The notes: generated from the letters alone by a model not told the origin. 64,000 nucleotides of DNA from Bacteriovorax sp. BSW11_IV (GCF_000447755.1 NZ_AUNE01000029.1:1-64000), one strand, 5' to 3'. Positions 26,846 through 38,085 are shown, numbered from the stretch's first letter. Made by a program: numbers and translations.

Positions 26846-27772
26846 TTAGAGAGAGAAAATAATTCCGTCTATATAGGGCTGGAGAAGTTCGTGGTTTAAA
26901 AGAAGTTGGGTTTCATTTGTTTCTTGGCGTTGAATATAGCGTCTGAAGAGATTGTCTTCTCTTTTTTCGATAACAAAAAATGATTTTGTTTTGATCGTGA
27001 TATTTTCATTTATTAATTCAACGACAGTTTTAATTTTATTAGTTGAGTTTTCTTGTTGGAACTTTTTAAAAGAGTGTAGCTTTCCTGACAGCATTAGAAC
27101 TTTACTTGAATTATCTTCTTTAAAAATTTCAGTGAGCTTCTTTGCCCAAATAATATCTCTTTCAATTAAGTTTTGAGAAAGATCAGATTGAGTCACACTT
27201 TTTCTATTGTCGAGAGCAGTGATTTTAAGTCCAAGTTCATTGGCCCTAATGATAAGCTCCATATAAGGAGCACTATTGTAAGACCATTCAGATGAGAGTG
27301 TCGTTTCGAGTTCATCGGCAGTGATTTTTCCTTCCTGAAAATCATTTATTTTTTCTTGTGAAGCTTGATTAAACATTTCAAGCGCAAGATGTGTGAAAGA
27401 AGAGTCTTTTTCGATGATATCAATTGCGATTTTTTTAGGGGAGATATTTGGATGCATTTCTCCGATGATAACAAGATTCGAATCCTCAACTTGTAAGTTT
27501 TTATAATTCATTTTTGACGGTCGTGATTCATTTAATAAGGGTTCTATAAGGCCACAAATTCTTTGCTTAGTCGTAGAATTCTCACAGATATTTTTTTCGC
27601 GTTTGAGAGCATCAAAAGAATAATATGGATTTTCTATTCCACTGATATAGAGGACTTCTCTATTGCGGGGATAGAGGTAGTGGTTGTTATCAGTGGCGAC
27701 GCGATCATTTGGGATCGAGTAGCTTGAAAGAGAAAGAATGAGTGTTACAAGAAATATAAATCTCATGGCCAC
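26846..27772 (-). CDS. ChaN/Tiki-superfamily exported protein
   Basis: The 308-residue protein has a signal peptide (MAMRFIFLVTLILSLSSYS). The family-typical motif NLVIIGEMHPNISPKKI lies near residue 103, followed by THLALEMFNQASQEKI and later LGLKITALDNRK, matching ChaN-like/EreA (Tiki) proteins. Members are described as haem-binding lipoproteins, esterases or metalloproteases; here there is no lipobox, so the protein is probably periplasmic. The GExH motif looks intact. It stands alone between the motor genes and gmhA. The exact activity cannot be called. Confidence 0.72.
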   Translation of the reverse strand: MAMRFIFLVTLILSLSSYSIPNDRVATDNNHYLYPRNREVLYISGIENPYYSFDALKREKNICENSTTKQRICGLIEPLLNESRPSKMNYKNLQVEDSNLVIIGEMHPNISPKKIAIDIIEKDSSFTHLALEMFNQASQEKINDFQEGKITADELETTLSSEWSYNSAPYMELIIRANELGLKITALDNRKSVTQSDLSQNLIERDIIWAKKLTEIFKEDNSSKVLMLSGKLHSFKKFQQENSTNKIKTVVELINENITIKTKSFFVIEKREDNLFRRYIQRQETNETQLLLNHELLQPYIDGIIFSL

Positions 27773-27830
27773 TCAAGGTAGCATGGTAGAAGATTTCTCG
27801 TTAGGGTAAGTGAAGAATATTCAGCATTGT

Positions 27831-27859
27831 AAAAAAAATGGCCACTTCTGTGGCCATTT
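27831..27859 (-). terminator. Rho-independent terminator of gmhA
   Basis: The stem AATGGCCAC / GTGGCCATT with loop TTCT lies just after the gmhA stop. Read on the minus strand it is followed by eight T residues. Confidence 0.85.
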
Positions 27860-27871
27860 AACTATCTGATT

Positions 27872-28453
27872 TTAGTAGTTTTCAGGGAAGATTTGGCGTT
27901 CAACACCCTCAATGAATGTGTGAATGATTTTAATGTGCATCTCTTGGATTCTATCAGATACAGTAGCATCGATAACTAGTGGGAAGTCCACCATATCTTT
28001 CAATTTTCCACCGCCCTTACCAAGAAGACCGATCACTTTCATTCCACGTGCTTTAGCTGCTTCAACAGCATTTAAAACGTTAGGTGAATTTCCTGAAGTT
28101 GAAATGGCAAGAAGTGTATCACCATCTTTTCCCCAAGCTTCCACATACTTTGAGAAGATGTAATCAAAACCGTAATCATTAGCAACACAACTAATATGTG
28201 AAGAGTCAGAAATTGCTACGGCAGGAAGTGCTGGACGATCTTTTCTAAAGCGTCCTGTAAGCTCTTCAGCAAAGTGCATGGCATCGCACATTGAACCGCC
28301 ATTTCCACAGCTGATTACTTTTCCGCCATTTTTAAAACTAGAAACGAGCGAATTGATTGCACCTTCCATTGTTTTAATGTTTTGTGGATTTGCTAAAAAA
28401 GAATCTAGTGTTGTGCGGGCATTTTGCATGGCCTCTACAATAAAATCTGACAT
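27872..28453 (-). CDS. gmhA: Phosphoheptose isomerase (sedoheptulose 7-phosphate isomerase)
   Basis: The 193-residue protein is a SIS-domain sugar isomerase that converts sedoheptulose 7-phosphate to D-glycero-D-manno-heptose 7-phosphate, the first step of LPS-core heptose synthesis. Visible signatures: GNGGSMCDAMHFAEELTGRF, SCVANDYGFDYIFSKYVEAW, LLAISTSGNSPNVLNA and the C-terminal EMHIKIIHTFIEGVE with active-site Glu and His. Length is standard for GmhA. It supports a Gram-negative envelope with heptosylated LPS. No other heptose genes are adjacent. Confidence 0.93.
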   Translation of the reverse strand: MSDFIVEAMQNARTTLDSFLANPQNIKTMEGAINSLVSSFKNGGKVISCGNGGSMCDAMHFAEELTGRFRKDRPALPAVAISDSSHISCVANDYGFDYIFSKYVEAWGKDGDTLLAISTSGNSPNVLNAVEAAKARGMKVIGLLGKGGGKLKDMVDFPLVIDATVSDRIQEMHIKIIHTFIEGVERQIFPENY

Positions 28454-28491
28454 AATTTTTTCCTCATATTTTAATTATGAGACTATTATAC

Positions 28492-28526
28492 AAAAAAAAA
28501 GGGGCCTTTTCAGCCCCTTATTTTTT
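28492..28526 (-). terminator. Rho-independent terminator of trxA
   Basis: AAGGGGC, loop CTTTTCA, GCCCCTT. Read on the minus strand it is followed by nine T residues. Six T residues on the other side would also allow forward termination. Confidence 0.88.
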
Positions 28527-28527
28527 A

Positions 28528-28851
28528 CTATGCAAGTTCTTCAAGAGATTTTTTGATTTCTTCTTTTGGTTGAACACCAACAAGAGTTTTTGTTGCTTCT
28601 CCATTTTTGAAGAAGATCATTGTAGGAATACCACGGATTCCGTACTGTTGAGCTAGTTCACCGTTTTCATCTACGTTAACTTTAAGAATAGTAGCTTTAT
28701 CGCCAAGTTCTGCGGCCACTTCGTCTAGAATTGGGCCAAGTGTTCTACATGGTCCACACCATTCTGCCCAAAAGTCCACTAGAACAGGCTTATCAGACCC
28801 TAGAACGTCACTTTGAAAATTTGCTGAATCAGTTTTATTTACATTACTCAT
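28528..28851 (-). CDS. trxA: Thioredoxin
   Basis: A standard 107-residue cytoplasmic thioredoxin, the general protein disulphide reductant. The active site is FWAEWCGPCR with C32 and C35; the cis-Pro loop is GIRGIPTMIFF and the C-terminal helix KEEIKKSLEELA. AAGGAGA precedes the ATG. The gene is monocistronic, with its own terminator and an AT-rich inverted repeat in its upstream region. Confidence 0.96.
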   Translation of the reverse strand: MSNVNKTDSANFQSDVLGSDKPVLVDFWAEWCGPCRTLGPILDEVAAELGDKATILKVNVDENGELAQQYGIRGIPTMIFFKNGEATKTLVGVQPKEEIKKSLEELA

Positions 28852-28884
28852 ATATTCTCCTTAAGATTTGTAGCAAGCTTTTGA

Positions 28885-28905
28885 CTTATAATATTATATT
28901 ATAAG
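28885..28905. promoter_or_regulatory. AT-rich inverted repeat upstream of trxA
   Basis: CTTATAATAT, one central base, then ATATTATAAG: perfect 10-base arms, 34 bases ahead of the trxA ATG. It contains TATAAT-like hexamers on both strands, so it may be a promoter core, an operator, or both. Confidence 0.4.
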
Positions 28906-29004
28906 AGAGGTGTTGTGAAGCTGAGTTGGAAAAATTAAGTTATTGCATTATTGGCAATATATGCCTAATGTCATAAGTAAATTCAGCAAGATACAATAGG
29001 TGTT

Positions 29005-29502
29005 ATGGAAAGAAAATATTTACTACAAAAGAGCATCAAAGCGGCACGTCTGGCCCGACTTATTGCAAAGTCGATAGACATGTTTATTGTGCTTATTTTG
29101 TCGCTCTTTTTCTATCCCGTAGGTCTTATTTTATCCCTTATTTATTTAACTGTTGCTGACTCTCTACAAAATGGTCAGTCTGTTGGCAAACGCTTTATAG
29201 GCTTCGCTGTGATCTCTCTAGAAGATGGAAAGCCATGCTCTATGAAGCAATCATTCATTAGAAATTTACCATTATTAGTTCCGTTGTTTTTTGCAATCAT
29301 CCCTTTTTGGGGTTGGGTTATTTCGTTAATCATCGGAGTGCCTCTTATTATTCTAGAAATCTATCTTCTTTACAAACTTGACTCAGGACATCGTCTTGGC
29401 GACGTAATGGCCGATACCACTGTAATTGCAGGGGATGCGGACAAGGAAATGTCTACCAAAAAAATGAAAACGAGCTGGTTTGATGTCACAGAAAAAGCTT
29501 AA
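29005..29502 (+). CDS. RDD family membrane protein
   Basis: The 165-residue protein has the family hallmark early: ARLARLIAKSIDMFIVLIL carries the Arg-Asp pair, followed by SVGKRFIGFAVISLEDGKPCSMKQSFIRN between the second and third TM segments, and HRLGDVMADTTVI at the end. Three to four TM helices are visible. RDD proteins are small inner-membrane proteins, some implicated in ion transport; no substrate can be named. It lies 49 bases upstream of polA, which has its own strong ribosome binding site. Confidence 0.8.
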   Translation: MERKYLLQKSIKAARLARLIAKSIDMFIVLILSLFFYPVGLILSLIYLTVADSLQNGQSVGKRFIGFAVISLEDGKPCSMKQSFIRNLPLLVPLFFAIIPFWGWVISLIIGVPLIILEIYLLYKLDSGHRLGDVMADTTVIAGDADKEMSTKKMKTSWFDVTEKA

Positions 29503-29551
29503 TTAATGGTCTTTGATTTGCTAAATTGGACTCCTACTAAAGGAGCCCAAG

Positions 29552-32275
29552 ATGCCATCACCATCACGCCTGATTATTATCGACGTAAGTAATTTCATAT
29601 TTCGTGCTTTCTATGCCATTCGCCCATTACATGCACCCGATGGAACGCCTGTAAATGCGGTACATGGAATTCTAAGCATGTTTATGAAAATGTTTTCGGT
29701 ATACCGTCCAACACATATTTTGCTTGCTCGTGATACTAAGGGTGGGTCTTTTAGAAATCAAATCTATGATGCTTACAAGGCCAATAGATCAGAACCGCCT
29801 GAAGATTTAATTCCTCAATTTGATCTCATTGCAAAGCTCATAGAAAAAATGGAACTCAAATATGCTATGAATGAAGAGTATGAAGCCGACGATATTATTG
29901 GTTCAGCTTGTGTTCAGTGGAAAGATAAGTTTGACGAAATACTAATTGCTTCAGGTGATAAAGACTTAATGCAATTTGTAGAGGGAAATACAAAAGTTCT
30001 CGATACAATGAAAGACAAAATTTTTGGACCTGCAGACGTTTTCGAAAAAATGGGCGTGCGTCCAGATCAGATCGTTGATTATTTATCAATTGTTGGGGAT
30101 ACATCAGACAACGTACCAGGCATGAAAGGTATTGGCGCCAAAGGAGCAGCTAAGCTCTTAGAAGAATATGGTACTCTAGAAAATTGTATTGCCAATAAAG
30201 ATAATCTAAAAGGTAAAAAGCTTATAACTGCTTTTACAGATTATTTAGATCAGGGGCTACTTTCAAAAAAACTAGTACAAATCGTCACGGATGTAGATCT
30301 TCACCTTCAGCCGGAAGATACTGCTTATAAATTTTATCCAACAGATGACTTAATTTCTTATCTTGAATCTCTAGGCTTTAAGTCAATGCTAGTAAAACTA
30401 AAAGAAATTAAATATCAAGTTCATCAAGCAGAGAATCAAAAGACTGAATCAACACCTTCTTTTTCAGTTTCTGCTTCTTCATCAGAAGAAGTTGAAGCAG
30501 TGGTCTCTAAGTCAGAATTCATTACGATTTCATCAAAAGAAGAATTTTCAGATATTTTGAATAAAATCTCAAGTCATGAATCAGTGGCCCTGCATACTGA
30601 GTATGATAGTGAAGATAAATTGCAAAGAGAAATTCTTGCTGCAGCTATAACTCTTGATGAAGAAAAGACTTATTATGTTCCTTTCTATAATAATACATTT
30701 TCAAAAGACGATCTCATCGAACTGTTGACGACTGTTTTTTGTAATGAAAATTTAGAAGTTTTTTCTGAACATTCGAAGTTGGATTATATCTACTCTCTCG
30801 TTTCAAAAATTGAATTTAAAGCAAAGATGTTTGACATTGTTCAAGCGCATTTTATTTTGAATACGGGTGGTAATCACAGCATTGAAAATCTTGCAGGTGG
30901 TATGGGAATTCAACTTCCTTCATTCGATAAAAAGAATCAACACATCTCAGATATTGAAGCTGATCTCGCGAGAGATTTTACTTGTGCAAGAGCGGATGCC
31001 ACTTGGCATTTAGCGACTAAATACAAAGCAGAATTAGCTAAAGTAGAGTTGGAAAGTATCTACTATGATATTGATGCAAAGTTAATCTCTGTTCTTGCAG
31101 CTATGGAAACAGAAGGTGTGAGAATTAATGCCGAGTATTTTAAGAAATTTGAAAGCGAACTTTCTACAGAGCTAGAGAGTATTCAGAATAAAATTAACAG
31201 ACATAGTGAAAAAGAAGTAAATCTTAATTCTCCAAAACAAGTTGGAGAGTTTCTCTTTGAAGAACTTGCTCTTCCTGTTGTCAAAAAAACAAAAACAGGT
31301 TTTTCTACAGACTCTGAAGTTCTAGAGGATCTGGCCTCTCGTAATATTTCAGAAGTTCCAGCTCTTATTCTCCAATTTAGAGAGTTAGGAAAAATCTTAT
31401 CAACTTATGTTAAAGCTATCCCTCAACTTGCGAGTGAAGTAGATGGAAAGATTCATACAAGTTTTAATCAGCATGTTGCTCAAACTGGACGTTTGTCTTC
31501 AGTGAATCCGAACTTACAAAATATTCCAATTCGCTCAGAGATGGGAAGAAAGGTGAGAAAAGGATTTATAGCGACTCCTGGAAATCTTCTTCTTTCGGCC
31601 GACTATTCACAAGTTGAGCTTAGACTTCTTGCACATTTTTCTGAAGATCCTGTAATGTTAAAAGCATTCCAGGAAGGGGCCGATATTCACGCTCAAACCG
31701 CTTCTGAGGTTTTGGGTATCCCTCTTGATAAAGTTACAAGTAATGATAGAGCGAAGGCCAAGGCCGTAAACTTTGGACTAATGTATGGCCAGTCTTCTTT
31801 TGGTTTAGCTAAGGCATTAGGAATTTCTAGAAAAGATGCGAAAGATTTTATTGATGTTTATTTTGAAAGATTTAGCGCAGTAAAAGGATATTTGGATTCT
31901 CTGAAAGAAAAAGCAGAGGCCTATGGTTATACGATTACTTACCATGGAAGAAAAAGATTCTTGCCAGATATTCATTCTCAAAACAGAACAATTAAGGCCA
32001 ATGCTGAGAGAATGGCGATCAATTCACCAATTCAAGGAACGGCCGCTGATATTATTAAAATTGCGATGATCAATATTGATCAAAGTATGAAAGATGCAGG
32101 ACTAAAGTCTAAAATGCTTCTGCAGGTACACGATGAATTGATTTTTGAAGTAATAGAATCTGAATTAGAGCAAATGAAACAGATCGTTCGTACTGGAATG
32201 GAAACAGTGGTAGATCTAAAAGTTCCTCTAAGAGTAGATATGGGAATTGGAGTTAATTGGTACGATCTAAAATAG
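29552..32275 (+). CDS. polA: DNA polymerase I
   Basis: The 907-residue protein has the full three-domain length. The 5' nuclease domain (1-290) contains EEYEADDIIGS, SGDKDLMQFV and YLSIVGDTSDNVPGMKGIG. The 3'-5' exonuclease-like domain (about 325-510) has lost key residues, see findings. The polymerase domain has GRLSSVNPNLQNIPIRS, the motif A stretch LLSADYSQVELRLLAHFS, motif B with DRAKAKAVNFGLMYGQSSFG, and motif C LLQVHDEL. Role: Okazaki fragment maturation and repair synthesis. AAAGGAG precedes the ATG. The 3' end overlaps the convergent FecR-domain gene by 9 bases. Confidence 0.95.
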   Translation: MPSPSRLIIIDVSNFIFRAFYAIRPLHAPDGTPVNAVHGILSMFMKMFSVYRPTHILLARDTKGGSFRNQIYDAYKANRSEPPEDLIPQFDLIAKLIEKMELKYAMNEEYEADDIIGSACVQWKDKFDEILIASGDKDLMQFVEGNTKVLDTMKDKIFGPADVFEKMGVRPDQIVDYLSIVGDTSDNVPGMKGIGAKGAAKLLEEYGTLENCIANKDNLKGKKLITAFTDYLDQGLLSKKLVQIVTDVDLHLQPEDTAYKFYPTDDLISYLESLGFKSMLVKLKEIKYQVHQAENQKTESTPSFSVSASSSEEVEAVVSKSEFITISSKEEFSDILNKISSHESVALHTEYDSEDKLQREILAAAITLDEEKTYYVPFYNNTFSKDDLIELLTTVFCNENLEVFSEHSKLDYIYSLVSKIEFKAKMFDIVQAHFILNTGGNHSIENLAGGMGIQLPSFDKKNQHISDIEADLARDFTCARADATWHLATKYKAELAKVELESIYYDIDAKLISVLAAMETEGVRINAEYFKKFESELSTELESIQNKINRHSEKEVNLNSPKQVGEFLFEELALPVVKKTKTGFSTDSEVLEDLASRNISEVPALILQFRELGKILSTYVKAIPQLASEVDGKIHTSFNQHVAQTGRLSSVNPNLQNIPIRSEMGRKVRKGFIATPGNLLLSADYSQVELRLLAHFSEDPVMLKAFQEGADIHAQTASEVLGIPLDKVTSNDRAKAKAVNFGLMYGQSSFGLAKALGISRKDAKDFIDVYFERFSAVKGYLDSLKEKAEAYGYTITYHGRKRFLPDIHSQNRTIKANAERMAINSPIQGTAADIIKIAMINIDQSMKDAGLKSKMLLQVHDELIFEVIESELEQMKQIVRTGMETVVDLKVPLRVDMGIGVNWYDLK

Positions 32276-33991
32276 TCCTTTAACACCAATTGAAAAATTA
32301 ATGGGGTTCAGCGATTCATTCGTTTTAAGGGCCCCATACTCAACTTCTGTAAAATAGCGTAAAAACGGCCCTTTTCTTCTTTCTAATCGTATACCCAATA
32401 AATGTTGGTACAGTTTTGATTCGCGATCGTTTTGTTTGTGAAATGAGTATGTGCTTATAAAATCTGTCTTTCTAAATAGATCAAATTTTTTAAAGATTAA
32501 AGAATTTTCAAAGATTTCACTTTTATAGAAATGCTCTCTTCTCATAAGAGATAGTTTAAACCTTAAACTCGATGAATTATTTTTAAAGAAATCAATAAAG
32601 CTATGTATTCCAAGAATATGTCCGACATCTTCTTCAGACTCTTGGGTTTCAAAAAATCTAAGATCTATTTTAAGGCCTACTCTTTTTTGCCCATAATAAT
32701 TGATACTGTTTCCAAGTGAAGTGTATAGATGGCCAGCGTAATAGCTGATACTTCCTTTTGCTTTTAAATCTTTATAGATAAAGCCACCAGAGACTGTCGC
32801 TTTAGTTTGTGCCTTTTTACCAAATAAATCGTACATTGCCTTGAAGTCAAAGGCACCACCAAAATTTGCATTATCATAGTTACGCGCCATTTTGTTCTTT
32901 TGGTGATTGTTTAAATAAAGCTCTCCGTAAAGTCGTGGCGTCCATTCAAAGTATTCACTTTTGTAAGTTAGATGGTGGATATCTCCTTTTAATATAAATT
33001 GATGGAGATCAATTTTTTGTATATTTCTCCATTGCGAAAAATGATCTTCGATTCCTGTATTTGAATAGTGATAATAGCTCTCAATTTTTGAAACAAGAGA
33101 TGTCAGGTCTTTAATTCTGAAAATTTTATCTTCAATTTTCGTATTCAGTCGCTCTTGTAGTTCTTTTAATTTATCAATATTTTCTTTGAAGGCATGGACA
33201 AATCCTTCCAATGGATCAAGTCGTAGTCCTTCTGGTGGAATATAGCTACCATCTTTTTTATCAAATGTTCCAACGTTGTTATTCTCGTCATCATTTGTGA
33301 TAAAAAAATTTGTTTCTAAATCAACAAGCCCATCAGAATTTTTTTGATGATATGAAATTTCATTGTCACTTAACGCAGAAATTTGTTTTGGATCAGTGTT
33401 GTAAAGTTCGATAGGAGAGTCTCCAATAAACACTTGAGAGAAAATCCCTTGAGAGAGAGTAATACTATCGGACTGCTCAAACTCTGTGAGTACAATTTCG
33501 GGATGATAGTTTTCAATGGCCATTAATTCATCCTCAGGAACTTTTACGACAGCAGTTTCGCCTGTGAATCCGAGAACGCCTGTACTTAAATTAGTATCAT
33601 TATACGATGTAATGAAATCGGTACCTCTAACTCCAATGGCCACGCTTTTTGTTTTTATAATGGTTTTGATCTCTTTGCTTTCTCTTTGATTTATTTGGGC
33701 ACGAATTTGCCCTTTGAGTAAATTTACAAATGTAATCTCGCTATTTGAAATAGCTGAGATTTGAGTTTCTGAATTAGGTCTTAATGTAAATTGCCCATTT
33801 TTTACTTTTACGACGAGAAGACTTTTTTCGCCAGTTTTGAAAATAGTTCCATTTTCAAATTTATCTTTGGCCTTGATGTGAATTAGGGAATTCTCTTTTT
33901 GTATAAAAGCTTCGCCTCTCACTTTGATTACTTCTACGTTGGCGTAAGTCCATTGAGATATAAAAAATAGAAAGAGTAATGTGTATTTCAT
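32267..33991 (-). CDS. Exported FecR-domain protein
   Basis: The 574-residue protein has a signal peptide (MKYTLLFLFFISQWTYA) and a FecR domain at about residues 20-140, visible as KVRGEAFIQKEN, FKTGEKSLLVVKVKNGQFTLRPNSE and KSVAIGVRGTDFITSYND. The C-terminal half (about 320-574) has many amphipathic strand-like segments (TPRLYGELYLNNHQ, KATVSGGFIYKDLKAKGSISYYAG, FLRYFTEVEYGAL) ending in phenylalanine, as in outer-membrane barrels. A coiled-coil stretch lies between (KENIDKLKELQERLNTK). A periplasmic FecR domain linked to a possible barrel suggests an envelope protein rather than an anti-sigma regulator; no ECF sigma gene is nearby. Confidence 0.75.
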   Translation of the reverse strand: MKYTLLFLFFISQWTYANVEVIKVRGEAFIQKENSLIHIKAKDKFENGTIFKTGEKSLLVVKVKNGQFTLRPNSETQISAISNSEITFVNLLKGQIRAQINQRESKEIKTIIKTKSVAIGVRGTDFITSYNDTNLSTGVLGFTGETAVVKVPEDELMAIENYHPEIVLTEFEQSDSITLSQGIFSQVFIGDSPIELYNTDPKQISALSDNEISYHQKNSDGLVDLETNFFITNDDENNNVGTFDKKDGSYIPPEGLRLDPLEGFVHAFKENIDKLKELQERLNTKIEDKIFRIKDLTSLVSKIESYYHYSNTGIEDHFSQWRNIQKIDLHQFILKGDIHHLTYKSEYFEWTPRLYGELYLNNHQKNKMARNYDNANFGGAFDFKAMYDLFGKKAQTKATVSGGFIYKDLKAKGSISYYAGHLYTSLGNSINYYGQKRVGLKIDLRFFETQESEEDVGHILGIHSFIDFFKNNSSSLRFKLSLMRREHFYKSEIFENSLIFKKFDLFRKTDFISTYSFHKQNDRESKLYQHLLGIRLERRKGPFLRYFTEVEYGALKTNESLNPINFSIGVKGLF

Positions 33992-34039
33992 TACTAAATT
34001 TTATTTGTTTTTGGAGGTCTTTTATAGGAGGAAAGAGAT

Positions 34040-34063
34040 GCTAGGCCAAAGATATGACCTAGC
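34040..34063 (-). terminator. Possible terminator of the CLC antiporter gene
   Basis: A GCTAGG-type hairpin (arms about GCTAGGCCA and TGACCTAGC with one mismatch) lies just after the stop at 34074. Read on the minus strand the tail is only moderately T-rich. Confidence 0.35.
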
Positions 34064-34073
34064 AATTAAGTAT

Positions 34074-35894
34074 TTATTCAGTCGTTTGAGGGGCCTTTGC
34101 CTTTTCCATTTCTTGAAGACGAAGTTCATATTCTTTTTCATAGTCCTCAATTGAAATCTTCTTTTCGGCCTCATCTTCTTTAACGTGATAACCAAATTGG
34201 CATACGATATTTTCTGCAGTAATAATCCCAAGAAGGATCTTGTCATTAATTCTCGAAACTACAGGTAGGCGAGATACTTGAAACTTATTCAATCTATGAA
34301 GGGCCACCATCAGTGATTGGTCTGGGTGAATTTTGATTAGCTTCTTTTCAGATAGCTTTTCGATGATAGTATCACCATTACCTTTTGCATAATTTGTCCC
34401 AATTTCACTTTTTGAAATCATTCCAACCAGACGACCATTATTTAGTACGGGAAAACCTGAGATTCCTGTACCTTTAATTCCTTGCAGGGCCTCTGCTACT
34501 GTAAGTTTACTATTTAGAGTGACAACATCTTTAACCATCGCTTCTTCGACTGTCATGGTGTCGAGAATATCATTATCTTCTCTTGTCGGTAGGTGAATAC
34601 CATCTTGTTCAGAGATTTGTTCATAGATTGAACCATCAGTTAATCTTCCAGAAAGAACGTATGAAGTAATGTTGGCAATCATGATTGGAAGGATAATGTT
34701 GTAATCTCTTGTCATCTCAAAAGCGAGAAGAATTGATGTAAATGGGGCGCGAATAACTGCCGCCAAATAAGCACCCATTCCAACGAGTGCATAAGCACCA
34801 GTGTTTGAAGTAATCTCAGGAAATAATGTTCCTGCAAGGGCACCGACGAGTGAGCCTAAACTTGCACCGATTAGAAGTGTCGGGAAGAAAAGTCCGCCAC
34901 TGATACCAGATGCATAACAGATACTTGTTCCCAAGAATTTTAGAATGAAAATAGTTAGGACTACTTTCCAATCTAGAATTAGAGAAAGAAGTGTTTCTTC
35001 AAGTTTACCGTGACCACTACCAAGAGCAGCTGGGTGAATTTGAGATAGAAGACCAACGATGATGAAGGCCACGACAATTGGAGTTAGCTTGTGGTGTTTA
35101 AAAATCAGAAGACTCTTTTCACGTAGAAAAAGAACAGTCTTCATCCAAAGTGGACCAAAGCCTGCGGCAAATAGACCGATGAAAAGATAGAAGATCAATT
35201 CTCTTGGATCATTTAAACTATAGTGGAGTTGCGAAAAAAGAGATTCTTTACCCGTTAACATCATCGCAGTGATTGATGCCACAACAGATGAAATAACAAT
35301 TGAACCAAGGATTTTGGCGTTCAGATCTCCAACAACTTCTTCAAGGGTGAAAACTACAGCAGTAATAGGAGTTCCAAAGGCACCAGCAAGACCACCGGCC
35401 GCACCAACTGCAAGTAGGGCCTTTACTCTTTTTTTCGACATTTGAAAAAATGAACCAAGATATGATCCAACACCGGCCGTTACAGCAATTGTTGGACTTT
35501 CTCGTCCAAGCGATACACCTGAAGATAAACTAAGAATTGAAACGATAAGTTTCGCTATAGTATTTTTGAAGGGCATTTTACCGTGGTGTACGGCCAGCGC
35601 AATTCTAACTCCAGGTACACCTGAGCCGGAAGTCGAAGGAAATTTTCTTGTCGTTAACCAACCAGAGATAAAAAGAACAAGTCCACCAAGAGCGAATGAT
35701 TTGAGTGTGAAGGTTTCATTTGTTCCGAGTAAATGCGTCAACTTTTCTGTACTCACGTCAATGGCAACGGCCACTAGCGCAGAAATAACACCTGTCAGCA
35801 AAGTTAGGGCTAAATACGTCCTCTCTTCCGCTTGTTCGGTTTTAATAAATCTACCAATAAGGGAGTACTTTCTACTTTGAGATTCGTTGAGCAT
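34074..35894 (-). CDS. CLC-type chloride/proton antiporter with CBS domains
   Basis: The 606-residue protein is a CLC transporter (about residues 1-420) followed by two CBS domains (about 450-575: MTVEEAMVKDVVTLNSKLTV and SLMVALHRLNKFQVSRLPVV). Anion-filter motifs are GSGVPGVRIAL, with Ser as in chloride-selective members, and GRESPTIAV, with the external gating Glu. The internal proton Glu is present in VVFTLEEVVGDL, which favours H+/Cl- exchange over a channel. The last motif reads GMGAYLAAVIRAPFT. CBS domains often bind adenine nucleotides and gate transport. The gene is single, divergent from groES. Confidence 0.9.
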   Translation of the reverse strand: MLNESQSRKYSLIGRFIKTEQAEERTYLALTLLTGVISALVAVAIDVSTEKLTHLLGTNETFTLKSFALGGLVLFISGWLTTRKFPSTSGSGVPGVRIALAVHHGKMPFKNTIAKLIVSILSLSSGVSLGRESPTIAVTAGVGSYLGSFFQMSKKRVKALLAVGAAGGLAGAFGTPITAVVFTLEEVVGDLNAKILGSIVISSVVASITAMMLTGKESLFSQLHYSLNDPRELIFYLFIGLFAAGFGPLWMKTVLFLREKSLLIFKHHKLTPIVVAFIIVGLLSQIHPAALGSGHGKLEETLLSLILDWKVVLTIFILKFLGTSICYASGISGGLFFPTLLIGASLGSLVGALAGTLFPEITSNTGAYALVGMGAYLAAVIRAPFTSILLAFEMTRDYNIILPIMIANITSYVLSGRLTDGSIYEQISEQDGIHLPTREDNDILDTMTVEEAMVKDVVTLNSKLTVAEALQGIKGTGISGFPVLNNGRLVGMISKSEIGTNYAKGNGDTIIEKLSEKKLIKIHPDQSLMVALHRLNKFQVSRLPVVSRINDKILLGIITAENIVCQFGYHVKEDEAEKKISIEDYEKEYELRLQEMEKAKAPQTTE

Positions 35895-36029
35895 TGCGAA
35901 ATATCCAGTTTATTTATTTAGGGGGCGACACTTGTTCCCTAATACTGAAGCTACACCCATTTGGCCTTTGAGTTAAGGGGGAAAATCTTAAAAAAAGGGG
36001 ATTTTGAAAAAAATTTGGACTTATCACCC

Positions 36030-36058
36030 TTGACACTGATTAAATGCTTACCAACTTG
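36030..36058 (+). promoter_or_regulatory. Candidate groES promoter
   Basis: A perfect TTGACA (36030-36035) lies 78 bases ahead of the groES ATG, with AACTTG (36053-36058) after 17 bases, a poor -10 box. CCTTGACA could also be read as a heat-shock-type -35. No CIRCE repeat is present. Confidence 0.3.
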
Positions 36059-36113
36059 GCGACAAAAGAAATTAAACTCGATTTTTCCAATAAAAACTCA
36101 TTAAGGAGGACCT

Positions 36114-36401
36114 ATGCAAGTTAAGCCACTTCAGGATCGCGTTGTGATCAAGAGACTAGACGAAGAAACAAAGACAGCTGGTGGAATTATCATTCCAGAT
36201 AACCACGCTGAAAAGCCAGTTCAAGGTGAAGTCGTAGAAGTTGGTCCAGGTTACAGAAACCAGGATGGATCATTTGCGGCCCTTACTGTTAAAAAAGGTG
36301 ATAAAGTTATTTTCGGTAAATATGCTGGAACAGAAGTAAAGGTTGCTGGTCAAGAATACCTGATCATGAAAGAAGACGATATTTTCGGAATCCTTCAATA
36401 A
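36114..36401 (+). CDS. groES: Co-chaperonin GroES
   Basis: The 95-residue Hsp10 forms the heptameric lid of the GroEL cage. Diagnostic sequence: [33 protein letters not shown] with the mobile loop, then GEVVEVGPG and [34 protein letters not shown] very strong ribosome binding site (AAGGAGGA, 36103-36110) precedes the ATG. groEL follows after 40 bases, so this is the usual bicistronic operon. No CIRCE element is seen upstream, so HrcA control is not supported. Confidence 0.97.
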   Translation: MQVKPLQDRVVIKRLDEETKTAGGIIIPDNHAEKPVQGEVVEVGPGYRNQDGSFAALTVKKGDKVIFGKYAGTEVKVAGQEYLIMKEDDIFGILQ

Positions 36402-36405
36402 TTAA

Positions 36406-38084
<1,679 letters not shown>

Positions 38085-38085
<1 letters not shown>

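Noticed and set aside
35895-36113. CIRCE operator upstream of groES
   Set aside because: No TTAGCACTC / GAGTGCTAA repeat is present in the leader.
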